64,000 nt of DNA from Virgibacillus sp. SK37 (GTDB lineage: Bacteria; Bacillota; Bacilli; Bacillales; Amphibacillaceae), in assembly GCF_000725285.1 (NCBI RefSeq), contig NZ_CP007161.1, forward strand, positions 2,518,213 to 2,582,212. The letters are read 5' to 3'. The first letter of the stretch is position 1. Each line of letters begins with the position of its first letter. This document shows positions 1-8,707 of this stretch, in pieces. A program made the translations under genes and the position numbers. The notes under the pieces are model-generated. The model was not told where the DNA came from. It saw only the letters and a list, made by a program, of their open reading frames with translations, and ran no database searches.

Positions 1-641
1 AAATTCTGTTTGATCAACTTTTTATAGTTCTCGTCTACATCTTTTTTCTTCGGAAAGGCTACTTCAGGTGGTTCTTTATAAGCACCTTTCACAAGTCGAA
101 GATATGGTTCATACGGGCTTAAGTCTTGCATATCTTCTTCTGTACGATACAAGTAAGCTTGCAATACGGTCCCCACATTGTCATATTCTTTTCTTAGCTC
201 TTTAAAAATTTCAAGCGTTTTACCACAACGCGTATGGTCTTCCATATCTATTGTAACGGTTATATTATGTTTGCTGGCAGTATCCAAGATCTTTCGCATA
301 TTCTCCATTACAAGCTCTCTAGATATATCAAGTCCCATCGAGGTCATTTTTAAAGAAACCTCTGAATCTAATTTTTTTTCACCTATTACCTCAATGGCAT
401 GTATACATTCAGCAGCAGACTCTCTCGCTTCCTCTTCATTATCAATAAATTCTCCGAGATGATCTACTGTAACAGCAAAGCCTTCTTCATTTAGATTATT
501 TATTTTTCTTGCTGCATGCTCAATGTCTATCCCTGCAACAAATCTTGCTGCTCCAAACCGAAGCCCATAATTTTTCGCAGCCTTTGTAAGCGTTTTATTT
601 TTTGATAAAAATAAAAAGAAGTTACGCATAAGTTGTTCCAT
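1..641 (-). CDS. Proline dehydrogenase, 3'-truncated by window edge
   Basis: Flavoenzyme that oxidises proline to pyrroline-5-carboxylate, the first step of proline catabolism. The reading frame runs leftward from an ATG at 641 (MEQLMRNFFLF), preceded by a G-rich ribosome site (GGGGG about 10 nt upstream), and stays open to base 1, giving about 213 N-terminal residues of a family usually near 300. Visible family features are the N-terminal FFLFLSKNK region, TVDHLGEF, VSLKMTSMGLDI, ITVDMED-like TIDMEDHTRC, and LRLVKGAYKEP near the break. The C-terminal catalytic barrel end lies outside the window. In halotolerant bacilli proline also serves as an osmolyte, so this gene may balance proline pools (inference). 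Confidence 0.9.
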   Translation of the reverse strand, partial: MEQLMRNFFLFLSKNKTLTKAAKNYGLRFGAARFVAGIDIEHAARKINNLNEEGFAVTVDHLGEFIDNEEEARESAAECIHAIEVIGEKKLDSEVSLKMTSMGLDISRELVMENMRKILDTASKHNITVTIDMEDHTRCGKTLEIFKELRKEYDNVGTVLQAYLYRTEEDMQDLSPYEPYLRLVKGAYKEPPEVAFPKKKDVDENYKKLIKQN

Positions 642-740
642 GCTATATTACCCCCAAATAAAAAATGTAGTGCAATTTATTAACTATTATTCTATCATTT
701 TTCTCTGAAAATAAATATCTTTTTCCTCAAAAATAAATAG

Positions 741-774
741 AAAAACTGGTTTCCGCAGTCGGAAACCAGTTTTT
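741..774 (-). terminator. Rho-independent terminator after copZ
   Basis: A 14-bp perfect stem (AAAAACTGGTTTCC pairing with GGAAACCAGTTTTT) around a 6-nt loop starts two bases past the copZ stop on the minus strand. It ends the csoR-copA-copZ transcript and separates it from the proline dehydrogenase gene. Confidence 0.9.
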
Positions 775-775
775 C

Positions 776-982
776 TTATACTACTACGTCATACCCTTGC
801 TCTTCTATAGCTTCACGCATTTTAGCGATTGTTACTTGAGCATTATCATACGTTACATCTACTTTGCCTGTATTAAGGTGTACTTCCACACCAGTAACTC
901 CAGTTAATTCTTCCAAAGCATTTTTGACAGCTTGCTCACAATGTCCACATGTCATACCTCTTACATCTAATGTTGTTTGCAT
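776..982 (-). CDS. copZ: Copper chaperone CopZ
   Basis: Small cytosolic Cu(I) chaperone of the heavy-metal-associated (HMA) fold that delivers copper to the CopA exporter. The 68-residue protein has the metal-binding MTCGHC motif at residues 10-15 and the expected beta-alpha-beta-beta-alpha-beta length. It lies 26 bp downstream of copA in the same direction, and a terminator follows directly, so it is the last gene of a csoR-copA-copZ transcript. In B. subtilis copZ precedes copA; here the order is reversed. Regulation is presumably by CsoR at the operator upstream of csoR. Confidence 0.96.
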   Translation of the reverse strand: MQTTLDVRGMTCGHCEQAVKNALEELTGVTGVEVHLNTGKVDVTYDNAQVTIAKMREAIEEQGYDVVV

Positions 983-1008
983 GATTTGAACCCCTTTCGA
1001 ATTATTTT

Positions 1009-3399
1009 TTATATCTTAGCTCGCTTCAATCGAAGTGAGTTGGACACAACACTTACAGAACTAAATGCCATAGCAGCTCCGGCAACCCAAGGTGCTAGAA
1101 ACCCGGCTGCAGCTATAGGAATTCCTGCGCTATTATAAGCTAAGGCCCAGAATAAATTCTGACGAATATTTTTAATTGTTTTATGGCTTAGCTTTATTGC
1201 TTTAGGAATAAGCAAAAGCTCTCCCCTTAGAATGGTAACATCTGCAGCTTCAATAGCAACTTCGGTTCCAGTTCCAATGGCAATTCCAATATCGGCAATG
1301 GCTAAAGCTGGAGCATCATTTATACCATCTCCTACCATAGCTACTTTATTGCCCTGAAATTGGATTTCTTTTACTTTATCCGATTTTTCCTGTGGTAAAA
1401 CCTCTGCAATTACATTTTCTTTTTTGATGCCCACTTGAAGTGCAATTGCCTCAGCTGTACGTGTGTTATCTCCTGTAAGCATATATACATCTATATTCAG
1501 ATCAACTAACTGACCGACCGCTTCCTTTGCGGTTTCTTTTAATGTATCAGCGACAGCTACCAGACCGGAATATTGATTGTTTACAGCTATAAACATCGTT
1601 GTTTTACCTTCAACTTCGAACGCCTTTACCTTTTCTTCTACATTAGAAATATCAATCTGGTTATTTTTCATTAACTTTCTAGTACCTACAAGGATATGGT
1701 TCTGGTCAATTTGTGCTTCAATACCGTGCCCTGGAATAGCATGAAATTCATTGGGTTCTTCCAAATGAATTCCTTCCTCCAAAGCATATGCTACAATAGC
1801 GTCTGCCAACGGGTGCTCAGAATTATTCTCTGCACTTGCTAACAGCTTTAGAGTTTCATGTGTACCGGAAAAATCAGTTACTTCTGGCCTTCCTTTTGTT
1901 AGGGTTCCAGTTTTATCGAAAATAATAGCATTAAGTTGATGTGTACGCTCAAGGTGTTCGCCACCCTTAAACAAGATGCCGTTCTCTGCTGCTTTACCGG
2001 TACCTACCATAATTGAAGTTGGCGTGGCTAGCCCTAACGCACAAGGACATGCGATTACAAGTACGGCAATTGCAGCAACTAATGATGATTCAAAATTACC
2101 AGGAGCCACAAAAATAAACCAAGCTAAAAATGTTAGAAAGGCAATACCCACCACAATAGGAACAAAATAACCTGAAATAACATCTGCTAATCTTTGGATT
2201 GGTGCTTTTGAACCTTGGGCATCTTCTACAGCCTTTACAATAGAAGCTAATGCTGTATCTTTCCCTACCTTTGTCGCCTCCATATCAATTGATCCATTCT
2301 TATTCATTGTAGCCCCGATAACGTGTGCTTGGGCATCCTTTTCAATTGGAATAGACTCTCCAGTGATCATGGATTCATCTACAGAAGTCCTTCCTTTCAA
2401 TACAATACCGTCTACAGGTATTTTTTCTCCAGGCTTTACACGTATGACATCCCCGACAAGTACTTTTTCTACAGGAATCATCTTCTCTGTACCCTCATCT
2501 ACAAGTCTTGCCTGCTTTGCTTGCAGATTTAAGAGTTTTGAAATAGCAGTAGTTGTTTTGGATTTTGCGTTCGTTTCCAAGTATTTACCGAATAAAATAA
2601 GTGTGATTAGGATGGCACTCGTTTCAAAATATAAATGCGGAACATATTCTGAGTAGTATGTTGCTTTTAAGGCTTCATATAAGCTATAGAAGAAAGCAGC
2701 ACTCGTACCTAATGCTACTAATACATCCATATTAGCACTTCTGTTACGTAAGTTTTTATAAGCTCCCACGTAGAATTGCCATCCAATAATAAATTGAATT
2801 GGTGCCGCCAGAACGAACTGAAACCAAGGGTTCATCAAGATAGCCGGAAGCGATAAACCTAACAAATGGTCAAACATGGTTAATAATAATGGAAGGGATA
2901 AAATTACAGAAATAACCAGCTTAACTTTCATTTTCTTTATTTGCTTTCCTTTTTCTGTTTTTTTCTCCTGGCTATTTACTTTTATCTTGGCATCATACCC
3001 CAACTTTTGAACCTGTTTAATAATATCTTCTTCCTTATATATGGCTGGATTATATTCTACCGAAGCAGTTTCGGTAGTAAGATTTACACTTGCTTGCTTA
3101 ATACCTTCTCGTTTATTTAATACTTTCTCTATTCTCGAGGAGCATGCAGCACATGTCATACCAATAACTTGAAAATCTGATTTCTTCATTTCTACTCCAT
3201 AACCAAGTTTTTCAATTCTAGCTGTAATATCCTTCATATTTACCTTGTCAGGATCAAATTGAACATTGGCCTTTTCCGTAGATAGGTTGACATTAGCTTC
3301 CACGTCATCCATTTTATTAAGTACCTTTTCAATTCGTGATGAACATGCAGCACATGTCATCCCAGTTATGCCTATACTTGTTTGCGTTTTATTACCCAT
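1009..3399 (-). CDS. copA: Copper-exporting P1B-type ATPase CopA
   Basis: Membrane ATPase that pumps Cu(I) out of the cytosol. Two N-terminal HMA domains each carry MTCAAC (about residues 14-19 and 83-88). A hydrophobic core follows, with the CPCALG ion-pathway motif near residue 455, the phosphorylation motif DKTGT near 494, the nucleotide-binding HP pair in SEHPLADA, and the hinge [11 protein letters not shown] near 690. Length 796 is normal for the two-HMA form. It sits 13 bp downstream of csoR and just upstream of copZ, forming one copper-responsive unit. No missing residues are apparent. Confidence 0.97.
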   Translation of the reverse strand: MGNKTQTSIGITGMTCAACSSRIEKVLNKMDDVEANVNLSTEKANVQFDPDKVNMKDITARIEKLGYGVEMKKSDFQVIGMTCAACSSRIEKVLNKREGIKQASVNLTTETASVEYNPAIYKEEDIIKQVQKLGYDAKIKVNSQEKKTEKGKQIKKMKVKLVISVILSLPLLLTMFDHLLGLSLPAILMNPWFQFVLAAPIQFIIGWQFYVGAYKNLRNRSANMDVLVALGTSAAFFYSLYEALKATYYSEYVPHLYFETSAILITLILFGKYLETNAKSKTTTAISKLLNLQAKQARLVDEGTEKMIPVEKVLVGDVIRVKPGEKIPVDGIVLKGRTSVDESMITGESIPIEKDAQAHVIGATMNKNGSIDMEATKVGKDTALASIVKAVEDAQGSKAPIQRLADVISGYFVPIVVGIAFLTFLAWFIFVAPGNFESSLVAAIAVLVIACPCALGLATPTSIMVGTGKAAENGILFKGGEHLERTHQLNAIIFDKTGTLTKGRPEVTDFSGTHETLKLLASAENNSEHPLADAIVAYALEEGIHLEEPNEFHAIPGHGIEAQIDQNHILVGTRKLMKNNQIDISNVEEKVKAFEVEGKTTMFIAVNNQYSGLVAVADTLKETAKEAVGQLVDLNIDVYMLTGDNTRTAEAIALQVGIKKENVIAEVLPQEKSDKVKEIQFQGNKVAMVGDGINDAPALAIADIGIAIGTGTEVAIEAADVTILRGELLLIPKAIKLSHKTIKNIRQNLFWALAYNSAGIPIAAAGFLAPWVAGAAMAFSSVSVVSNSLRLKRAKI

Positions 3400-3412
3400 T
3401 GTATTACCCTCC

Positions 3413-3715
3413 CTATTTGGAGAAATGCTTTAGGACCTCCATCAATTCTTCAATTGCTTCATTTCCTTCTCCCTCTTTAATAGCATGGCTCACACAGTGT
3501 TTTGTATGACGTTCTGTTATTGAAAAGCCCACTTTTTTTAGTGCTGCCTGAATGGCATTGATCTGCACTAGTACATCAATACAATAGCGGTCTTCTTCTA
3601 CCATTTTTTGAATGCCTCGCACCTGTCCCTCTATCCTTTTCAGACGATTAATGACTGCAGATTTTTCATCTTCAGACCTTGGGCGAATGGGACGTTCATA
3701 TAAGTTATTATCCAA
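3413..3715 (-). CDS. csoR: Copper-sensing repressor CsoR
   Basis: DUF156-family all-helical repressor that releases its operator when Cu(I) binds. The Cys-His-Cys ligand set is visible: Cys in DRYCID, and His and Cys in ERHTKHC. The longest open frame begins at an ATG at 3775, but that ATG lies inside a TTGACA -35 element and the next codons overlap the operator. I therefore place the start at TTG 3715, which has AAAGGG upstream at a good distance and gives 100 residues, close to the 101 of B. subtilis CsoR. It is the first gene of csoR-copA-copZ, so the operon is autoregulated. Confidence 0.9.
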   Translation of the reverse strand: MDNNLYERPIRPRSEDEKSAVINRLKRIEGQVRGIQKMVEEDRYCIDVLVQINAIQAALKKVGFSITERHTKHCVSHAIKEGEGNEAIEELMEVLKHFSK

Positions 3716-3745
3716 TTCTACACACCCTTTCTTATCATCACTTAT

Positions 3746-3775
3746 ACAATACCCCCCTATAGTATTTATTGTCAA
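3746..3775 (-). promoter_or_regulatory. csoR-copAZ promoter with CsoR-type operator
   Basis: On the minus strand there is TTGACA (3775-3770), an 18-bp spacer, and TATTGT (3751-3746). The spacer holds TACTATAGGGGGGTAT (plus-strand 3749-3765 region), which resembles the GC-centred CsoR operator of B. subtilis (TACCCTACGGGGGTAT as I recall it). A repressor sitting between -35 and -10 fits copper-induced derepression. Binding is inferred, not shown. Confidence 0.82.
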
Positions 3776-3834
3776 TATATTAGCCTTAGCCCCTTTATTA
3801 ATTTTAACTCGTATAATTTATTTATTGTCTTTAT

Positions 3835-3878
3835 ACGTAATCATTACTGTTTACAAAACGTAACCATTACGCTATTAT
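3835..3878 (+). promoter_or_regulatory. zinc operon promoter with two Zur boxes
   Basis: TTTACA (3850-3855), a 17-bp spacer and TATTAT (3873-3878) form a strong sigma-A promoter. Two Zur-box-like dyads are present: ACGTAATCATTACTG (3835-3849), overlapping the -35 side, and ACGTAACCATTACGC (3858-3872), filling the spacer. Both fit the CGTAATNATTACG pattern known for Zur in bacilli. The operon encodes Zur itself, so this is a feedback loop. Confidence 0.88.
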
Positions 3879-3999
3879 GATGAAAGGTAATTAAAAAAGC
3901 AAAGGTCTTTAATAATGTAGCTTTTTTGACTTTCCACGTGAATTATTGAATGAGCTATTCAATCATAAGTACAAAATAGAGAATGAAAGGATTCAAATC

Positions 4000-4926
4000 A
4001 TGAAACAGATTTTTTTAGCACTAATTATTATTCTATTAAGTTTAGGGACAGTGGCCTGTTCCCAACAAAAAGAGCATACAGATGATCAGTTAACTATTTA
4101 TACTTCCATTTATCCAATCCAATTTGCAATTGAACAAATTGGCGGATCACGGGTGAATACAAATACAATTTACCCTCCAGGGGTAGACGCACATACCTAT
4201 GAGCCCACTTCCAAGACAATGACAACCCTTGCTGAAAGTAATGCATTTATATTTTTGGGTGCAGGCATGGAGGCATTTGCCGAAAAAGCTGCAGATGCTC
4301 TTGCAAAACAAGAGGTTGAATTAGTAGAGCTTGGTAAGCATGAGGAGTTATTCCACACAGAGCAGAAACAAGAACACACACATGACGATGGGCATCACCA
4401 CGGGGGCCACAACCCCCATATATGGCTTGATCCACAAAGAATGATGAAGATGACTGAATTAATTAAAGAGGAATTAATAAAATTACAACCAAGCTCGGAA
4501 AAATATTTCACCGAAAATTTTAATACTCTAAAACAAGAATTAATGGAATTGGGTAATCTCTATACAGAAAAGCTGGAAAACAAGCAGGATAAAAAGATAA
4601 TGGTTGCACATGCTGCTTTTTCATACTGGGAAGAGCGTTATGGGATTGAACAAATTGCAATAAATGGTTTATCTTCAAATGATGAACCCTCCCAAAAGGA
4701 ATTAACTCAGATTATTGACCAAGCAAAAAAATACGATATTAACTATATTGTTTTTGAACAAAATTCATCCAATCGGGTATCTGAGATTATTCAAAAGCAG
4801 CTTGGCGCTGAAGCTGTTACGATTCATAACTTAGCTGTATTAACAGATACAGATATTAGAAATGACGAAAACTATTTAACACTTATGAAGCAAAACTTGA
4901 AAGTACTTAATGAGATTACAGAGTAA
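4000..4926 (+). CDS. znuA: Zinc ABC transporter substrate-binding lipoprotein
   Basis: Extracytoplasmic zinc-binding lipoprotein of the ZnuA/AdcA cluster A-I family. The open frame extends back to 3946, but ATG 4000 is the better start: it follows GAAAGGAT and opens a proper signal peptide (MKQIFLALIIILLSLG) ending at a lipobox-like TVAC. The zinc ligands appear as His in DAHTYEP, NPHIWLD and AHAAFSYW, the all-His set of zinc binders rather than the Glu/Asp set of manganese binders. A His-rich acidic loop (HTHDDGHHHGGH) lies near residue 130, as usual for zinc. First gene of znuACB-zur, 16 bp before znuC. Confidence 0.94.
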   Translation: MKQIFLALIIILLSLGTVACSQQKEHTDDQLTIYTSIYPIQFAIEQIGGSRVNTNTIYPPGVDAHTYEPTSKTMTTLAESNAFIFLGAGMEAFAEKAADALAKQEVELVELGKHEELFHTEQKQEHTHDDGHHHGGHNPHIWLDPQRMMKMTELIKEELIKLQPSSEKYFTENFNTLKQELMELGNLYTEKLENKQDKKIMVAHAAFSYWEERYGIEQIAINGLSSNDEPSQKELTQIIDQAKKYDINYIVFEQNSSNRVSEIIQKQLGAEAVTIHNLAVLTDTDIRNDENYLTLMKQNLKVLNEITE

Positions 4927-4942
4927 GAATAGAGGGGTATAT

Positions 4943-5698
4943 ATGACAGAAACGGTCGTTAGTATGAATAACATCAGTTATGCGTATGAGCGAAAAAATG
5001 TATTGGAAAATGTAAACCTTGAAATACCCAAAGGCTCCTTTATGGGTTTAGTGGGACCAAATGGTGGAGGGAAAACAACCTTAATTAAAATTATATTAGG
5101 GTTAATAAAACCTGATAGTGGAAATATTCAGCTATTAGGTAACAATATAGATACATTTCGGGAGTGGAATAAAATTGGTTTTGTTTCACAGAAAGCAAAC
5201 GCATTTAATAAGGGCTTTCCAGCAACAGTATTTGAAGTTGTGTCAATGGGATTAACTGCAAAAATTGGTTATTTAAAATTTTTTAAAGCAAAGCATAAAC
5301 AAAAGATACTTGAAGCCATTGAACAGGTAGGCATGCTAGAATTTGCTTACCAAAATATCGGTAACCTTTCTGGTGGTCAACAGCAACGGGTCTTTATTGC
5401 AAGATCTCTTGTCAATGAACCAGAATTATTAATCCTGGACGAGCCGACCGTCGGGGTTGATACTGAAAACGTGAAGCGTTTTTATGAATTACTTCATCGT
5501 TTAAACAGAGAACAAAATATAACTTTATTATTAGTTACACATGATACCGGAACAATGACAGAGCATGCTACTGATATTGTATGTTTAAATAAAACCTTGC
5601 ATTTTCATGGTGATCCAAAGACATATACATCTTTGTCGGAAAAGGATTTATCAGCTATTTATGGCCATCCCGTAAATGTAGTTATACATGATCATTAA
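4943..5698 (+). CDS. znuC: Zinc ABC transporter ATP-binding protein
   Basis: Cytoplasmic ATPase energising zinc import. ATG 4943 follows AGAGGGG and is preferred to the upstream in-frame start at 4910, which overlaps znuA. Walker A is GPNGGGKTT, the Q-loop is VSQKANAF, the signature is LSGGQQQR, Walker B is LLILDEP, and the switch His is in VTHDTG. The 251-residue length is typical. Lies between the binding protein and the permease, 16 bp from each, so the three are co-translated from the Zur-controlled promoter at 3850. Confidence 0.95.
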   Translation: MTETVVSMNNISYAYERKNVLENVNLEIPKGSFMGLVGPNGGGKTTLIKIILGLIKPDSGNIQLLGNNIDTFREWNKIGFVSQKANAFNKGFPATVFEVVSMGLTAKIGYLKFFKAKHKQKILEAIEQVGMLEFAYQNIGNLSGGQQQRVFIARSLVNEPELLILDEPTVGVDTENVKRFYELLHRLNREQNITLLLVTHDTGTMTEHATDIVCLNKTLHFHGDPKTYTSLSEKDLSAIYGHPVNVVIHDH

Positions 5699-5714
5699 AG
5701 TTGGAGGAAGCTAA

Positions 5715-6581
5715 ATGTTAGCAGATTTTATAGAATATGATTTTTTAAGAAATACATTTTTTACAGGTTTATTAATTGGAGTCATCGCCCCATTGCTCGG
5801 AACTTTCGTTGTCGTAAGACGGCTGTCATTAATAGCCGACGCGCTATCTCACGTTACTCTAGCTGGGATAGCATTTGGTTTATTTATTGAAAAAAAGTTT
5901 GCAATAACCTTTATTACACCTATTTACAGTGGAATGGCGTTTTCAGTTATTGGTTCTATTTTTATCGAAAAGCTGCGCGGGGTTTACAAGGCTTATCAGG
6001 AACTTGCGATCCCGATTATATTGTCTGGTGGCGTTGGGCTAAGTGTCATTTTTATTTCACTTGCAAACGGCTTTAATACAGATCTATTTAATTATCTCTT
6101 TGGTTCTGTATCTGCAGTAAGTCTAAAAGATTTGTATTCCATCCTGACAATTAGTGTTATTGTCCTTTTATTGGTTGGCTTATTCTACAAAGAGTTATTT
6201 ACCCTTTCATTTGATGAAGAGCATGCGAAAATCTCAGGAATTCATTCAAAGCCAATTCATTTTTTATTTATCGTATTAACTGCACTTGTCATAGCCGCTT
6301 CTATTCGTATTGTCGGTGTGTTGCTCGTTTCTGCACTAATGACTTTACCAGTCGCAGCCAGCATGCGATTAGCTAAAGGGTTTAAACAAATGATGTTTTT
6401 GTCTATTGCCTTTGGTGAATTAGCTGTTATTATGGGTTTAATATCAGGCTATTATTTCAGCATACCACCTGGAGGAACTATTGTTGTTATATCAATCGGT
6501 ATACTACTGTTATCCATCGGTATTAAAAAGATTACAATTAATAGGATAAGAAAGCAGGTGAACATGGATGGATATCAATGA
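5715..6581 (+). CDS. znuB: Zinc ABC transporter permease
   Basis: ABC-3 family integral membrane permease of 288 residues with about eight hydrophobic segments, beginning MLADFIEYDFLRNTFFTG after a GGAGG site. Typical ABC-3 features include the RRLSLIADALSHVTLAGIA stretch near residue 35 and GVLLVSALMTLPVAASM near 205. Its last codons overlap the start of zur by 14 nt, indicating translational coupling. It completes the znuACB importer. Confidence 0.95.
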   Translation: MLADFIEYDFLRNTFFTGLLIGVIAPLLGTFVVVRRLSLIADALSHVTLAGIAFGLFIEKKFAITFITPIYSGMAFSVIGSIFIEKLRGVYKAYQELAIPIILSGGVGLSVIFISLANGFNTDLFNYLFGSVSAVSLKDLYSILTISVIVLLLVGLFYKELFTLSFDEEHAKISGIHSKPIHFLFIVLTALVIAASIRIVGVLLVSALMTLPVAASMRLAKGFKQMMFLSIAFGELAVIMGLISGYYFSIPPGGTIVVISIGILLLSIGIKKITINRIRKQVNMDGYQ

Positions 6582-6981
6582 TGCAATGAAACGATTAAAG
6601 GAAAATGGTTATAAAGCTACGGGTAAAAGAAAGGAAATATTAGAGTTTTTTCAACAAGCAGATGGTTATCGTACAGCAAAAGATTTGATACAAAAACTTG
6701 AAAAACGGTATAAAGGCATTAGCTTTGATACCATATACAGAAACTTACATTTATATACAAAGATAGGTATTTTAGAAGCAACAGAGCTTAACGGTGAAAA
6801 GCAATTTCGATTCACATGTACGCATCATCACCATCATCATTTTATATGTAAAGATTGTGGAAAAACAAAAGAAATAGATGTATGTCCTATGGGTGAAGTG
6901 AAGCAAGCATTAGCAAATTATGAAATTGAAGACCATAAATTTGAAATCTATGGATTGTGCCCGCTATGCAAACCCGCATAA
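6568..6981 (+). CDS. zur: Fur-family zinc uptake regulator Zur
   Basis: Fur-family repressor, 137 residues, with an N-terminal winged helix and a C-terminal metal-binding dimerisation domain. Diagnostic features are FDTIYRNL in the DNA-binding domain, a run of six His (THHHHHHF) and two CxxC pairs (CKDC and CPLC) for structural zinc, as in B. subtilis Zur. Position at the end of znuACB and the two Zur-like boxes at 3835-3872 argue strongly for Zur rather than Fur or PerR. The next gene, crcB, begins inside its last codons. Confidence 0.93.
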   Translation: MDINDAMKRLKENGYKATGKRKEILEFFQQADGYRTAKDLIQKLEKRYKGISFDTIYRNLHLYTKIGILEATELNGEKQFRFTCTHHHHHHFICKDCGKTKEIDVCPMGEVKQALANYEIEDHKFEIYGLCPLCKPA

Positions 6982-7364
6982 GCATAAACCTGCTTTTGAT
7001 AATTGGAATTGGAGGAATGATTGGATCCACTTTAAGGTACTTTATTTCTCTGATTCTTATTTCAAATTCACCTGTTTTTCCTTTATCTACCCTCACTGTT
7101 AATCTGTTAGGGTGTTTTTTATTAAGTTACTTATTAAACATTGAAAAAAGAAGAAAATTACTCTCCCCTCATCTTATGACAGGCTTAACAACAGGAGTTC
7201 TGGGCTCCTTTACCACCTATTCAACATTTGTGGTGGAAACAATTACTCTAAACTCATCTACCTTTTCTATAACCATCCTGTATATTGTTAGCAGTTTGGG
7301 AGGCGGCTTACTCTGCTGTTATGCCGGTTTTAAACTAGCTAATAGAAAGAAGGTTGCTAAATGA
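6966..7364 (+). CDS. crcB: Fluoride channel subunit CrcB/Fluc, first copy
   Basis: Small four-helix membrane protein forming dual-topology fluoride export channels. The start is chosen as ATG 6966 (MQTRISIN), which puts the family GxxGxxxR motif (GIGGMIGSTLRYF) at the usual place; a start at 6957 is also possible. Other family marks are the central Asn in TLTVNLLGCF and GSFTTYSTF. It overlaps zur by 16 nt and the next crcB by 4 nt. No separate promoter or fluoride (crcB) riboswitch is visible, so expression probably follows the zinc operon. Paired copies usually make a heterodimer. Confidence 0.9.
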   Translation: MQTRISINLLLIIGIGGMIGSTLRYFISLILISNSPVFPLSTLTVNLLGCFLLSYLLNIEKRRKLLSPHLMTGLTTGVLGSFTTYSTFVVETITLNSSTFSITILYIVSSLGGGLLCCYAGFKLANRKKVAK

Positions 7365-7705
7365 GTATACTCTGTGTGGCTGCAGGAGGCTTTCTAGGCT
7401 CTATTTGCCGTTTTTCCATTTCTATATTATTAAATAAACGGGTAATTGGTACATGGATAGCAAATCTATCTGGGTCAATTCTGCTTGCCTTCCTGTTTAA
7501 GTGGCAGTATAATGAGGTAATTGGTGAATTGGTATGGCTGTTTTTAGGTATCGGATTTTGTGGAGCCTACACCACATTTTCTACATTTGGAAATGAAACA
7601 ATTAATTATATTCTCCAAAAAGAGTATTTGAAAGCATCAGCCTATATCTTTTTTTCATTATCTATTCCACTATTAGCAGTATATTACATATTTTCAATTA
7701 GTTAA
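7361..7705 (+). CDS. crcB: Fluoride channel subunit CrcB/Fluc, second copy
   Basis: Second Fluc-family subunit, 114 residues with four hydrophobic segments. Signature features are GGFLGSICRF near the N-terminus, the pore Asn in TWIANLSGSI, and GFCGAYTTFSTF with the conserved TTFSTF phenylalanine motif. Starts by a 4-nt ATGA overlap with the first copy, as in other bacilli where two unequal subunits with opposite topology assemble. A palindromic terminator follows at once. Confidence 0.92.
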   Translation: MSILCVAAGGFLGSICRFSISILLNKRVIGTWIANLSGSILLAFLFKWQYNEVIGELVWLFLGIGFCGAYTTFSTFGNETINYILQKEYLKASAYIFFSLSIPLLAVYYIFSIS

Positions 7706-7712
7706 TTGGGCA

Positions 7713-7749
7713 GTAAAAAAACAGCTTGGAGATCCAAGCTGTTTTTTAC
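7713..7749. terminator. Bidirectional terminator between crcB and the baeRF-like gene
   Basis: A near-perfect 36-nt palindrome (stem GTAAAAAACAGCTTGG, loop AGAT) with T-runs on both strands lies exactly between two convergent genes. It ends the zinc/fluoride operon and the opposite gene. Confidence 0.93.
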
Positions 7750-8556
7750 TTATCCAAATACTTCTGCAAGAACTTTAGATTCTTCATGGTCAAGCATATT
7801 TTTTTGAATTACCTCGTCTACTTGTTTATTCATTTGTTCCTTTAACTCTTGAGAAGGATCCGACTCTCCTACAATCACAATCTTCTCCCACTCTTTATCC
7901 TTAGCAGCTTTATCTAATTTTGGAGCAATCTTTTTGTACCAGCGCTGTTTATTCGCTTCATATCTAGCTGCAAAATTATCCTTTTGAGCATTTGTCGCTC
8001 CTGGCGCCATTGAAGATGCATTTGCTTTTCGAGGTCCTACTTTCTGCCTCCAATCATCCGTATCAAGGTTTAGTTCATAAGAATAAATTTCCTCAATCTC
8101 ATTTAGATATGATTCTATAACTTTTACTTCATTCTGTTGAACGAGCACAATTCCTGTTTTAGGATAACTCTTCTCCAGTTTCTTTAGTTGACCTAGTTCA
8201 GGCGTTTCCTGCCAAAAGAATTCTGTTTCTAACCGCATTTGAACTCGATCTGCAAACCACACTTCTTCATCAGCAGTAGCTATGATGACGACACCACGGA
8301 GGAATTTCTGTTCATTTCCTTTTATAAATTTATCTACCTTCTGTTTAACTAATTGGAAATTTTTTAGTTCTTCTTTATCTTCATCCTCTTTTAAATAGCT
8401 TTCGAAATTGCGCATGCCATTTTTATAGTGGATTTTCCACTCTCCACCCTGTTGTTCAGGATCAGATGGGTCCGTATTTAAGTACATCGTAAAAACCTTA
8501 TTAGTATCATTTCTTCTTATATTTTCCAACTCTTTAATTTCTTTTGCTAAATCCAT
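7750..8556 (-). CDS. VLRF1/baeRF-like protein (aeRF1-type release-factor fold)
   Basis: Resembles the bacterial archaeo-eukaryotic release-factor-like proteins found in bacilli: VFTMYLNTDPSDPEQQGGEWKIH near the N-terminus, a central acidic domain, and a C-terminal NKQRWYKKIAPKLDK region. The family is proposed to act on ribosomes; a specific role is not established. The frame opens with GTG at 8568, but AAAGGAG lies only just before it, so ATG 8556 (MDLAKEIKEL) with an 11-nt spacing is preferred, giving 268 residues. Monocistronic between a terminator and a 150-bp gap. Family call from remembered sequence style only. Confidence 0.6.
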   Translation of the reverse strand: MDLAKEIKELENIRRNDTNKVFTMYLNTDPSDPEQQGGEWKIHYKNGMRNFESYLKEDEDKEELKNFQLVKQKVDKFIKGNEQKFLRGVVIIATADEEVWFADRVQMRLETEFFWQETPELGQLKKLEKSYPKTGIVLVQQNEVKVIESYLNEIEEIYSYELNLDTDDWRQKVGPRKANASSMAPGATNAQKDNFAARYEANKQRWYKKIAPKLDKAAKDKEWEKIVIVGESDPSQELKEQMNKQVDEVIQKNMLDHEESKVLAEVFG

Positions 8557-8707
8557 ATACTCAGGCACTCCTTTGTTTTCATTAGTTAATAATATTTATC
8601 CTATATTAACTTCCGTTAAACATCCGAACCAAAGTACAGTGTAGAGAAACATGGAACTCTTCCTATTTACTTGCATATTAAACCAATCCATTACTTTTTT
8701 AATACTA

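Noticed and set aside
178-462. Plus-strand open frame opposite the proline dehydrogenase gene
   Set aside because: Antisense to a well-conserved coding frame, no RBS, Ser/Ile-rich composition typical of a shadow.
3893-3927. AAAAAAGC...GCTTTTTT inverted repeat in the zinc operon leader
   Set aside because: Eight AT-rich pairs around a 19-nt loop; too weak to call an attenuator upstream of znuA.
6885-6966. Search for a fluoride riboswitch before the crcB pair
   Set aside because: The upstream sequence is zur coding sequence and shows no crcB-motif pseudoknot elements.
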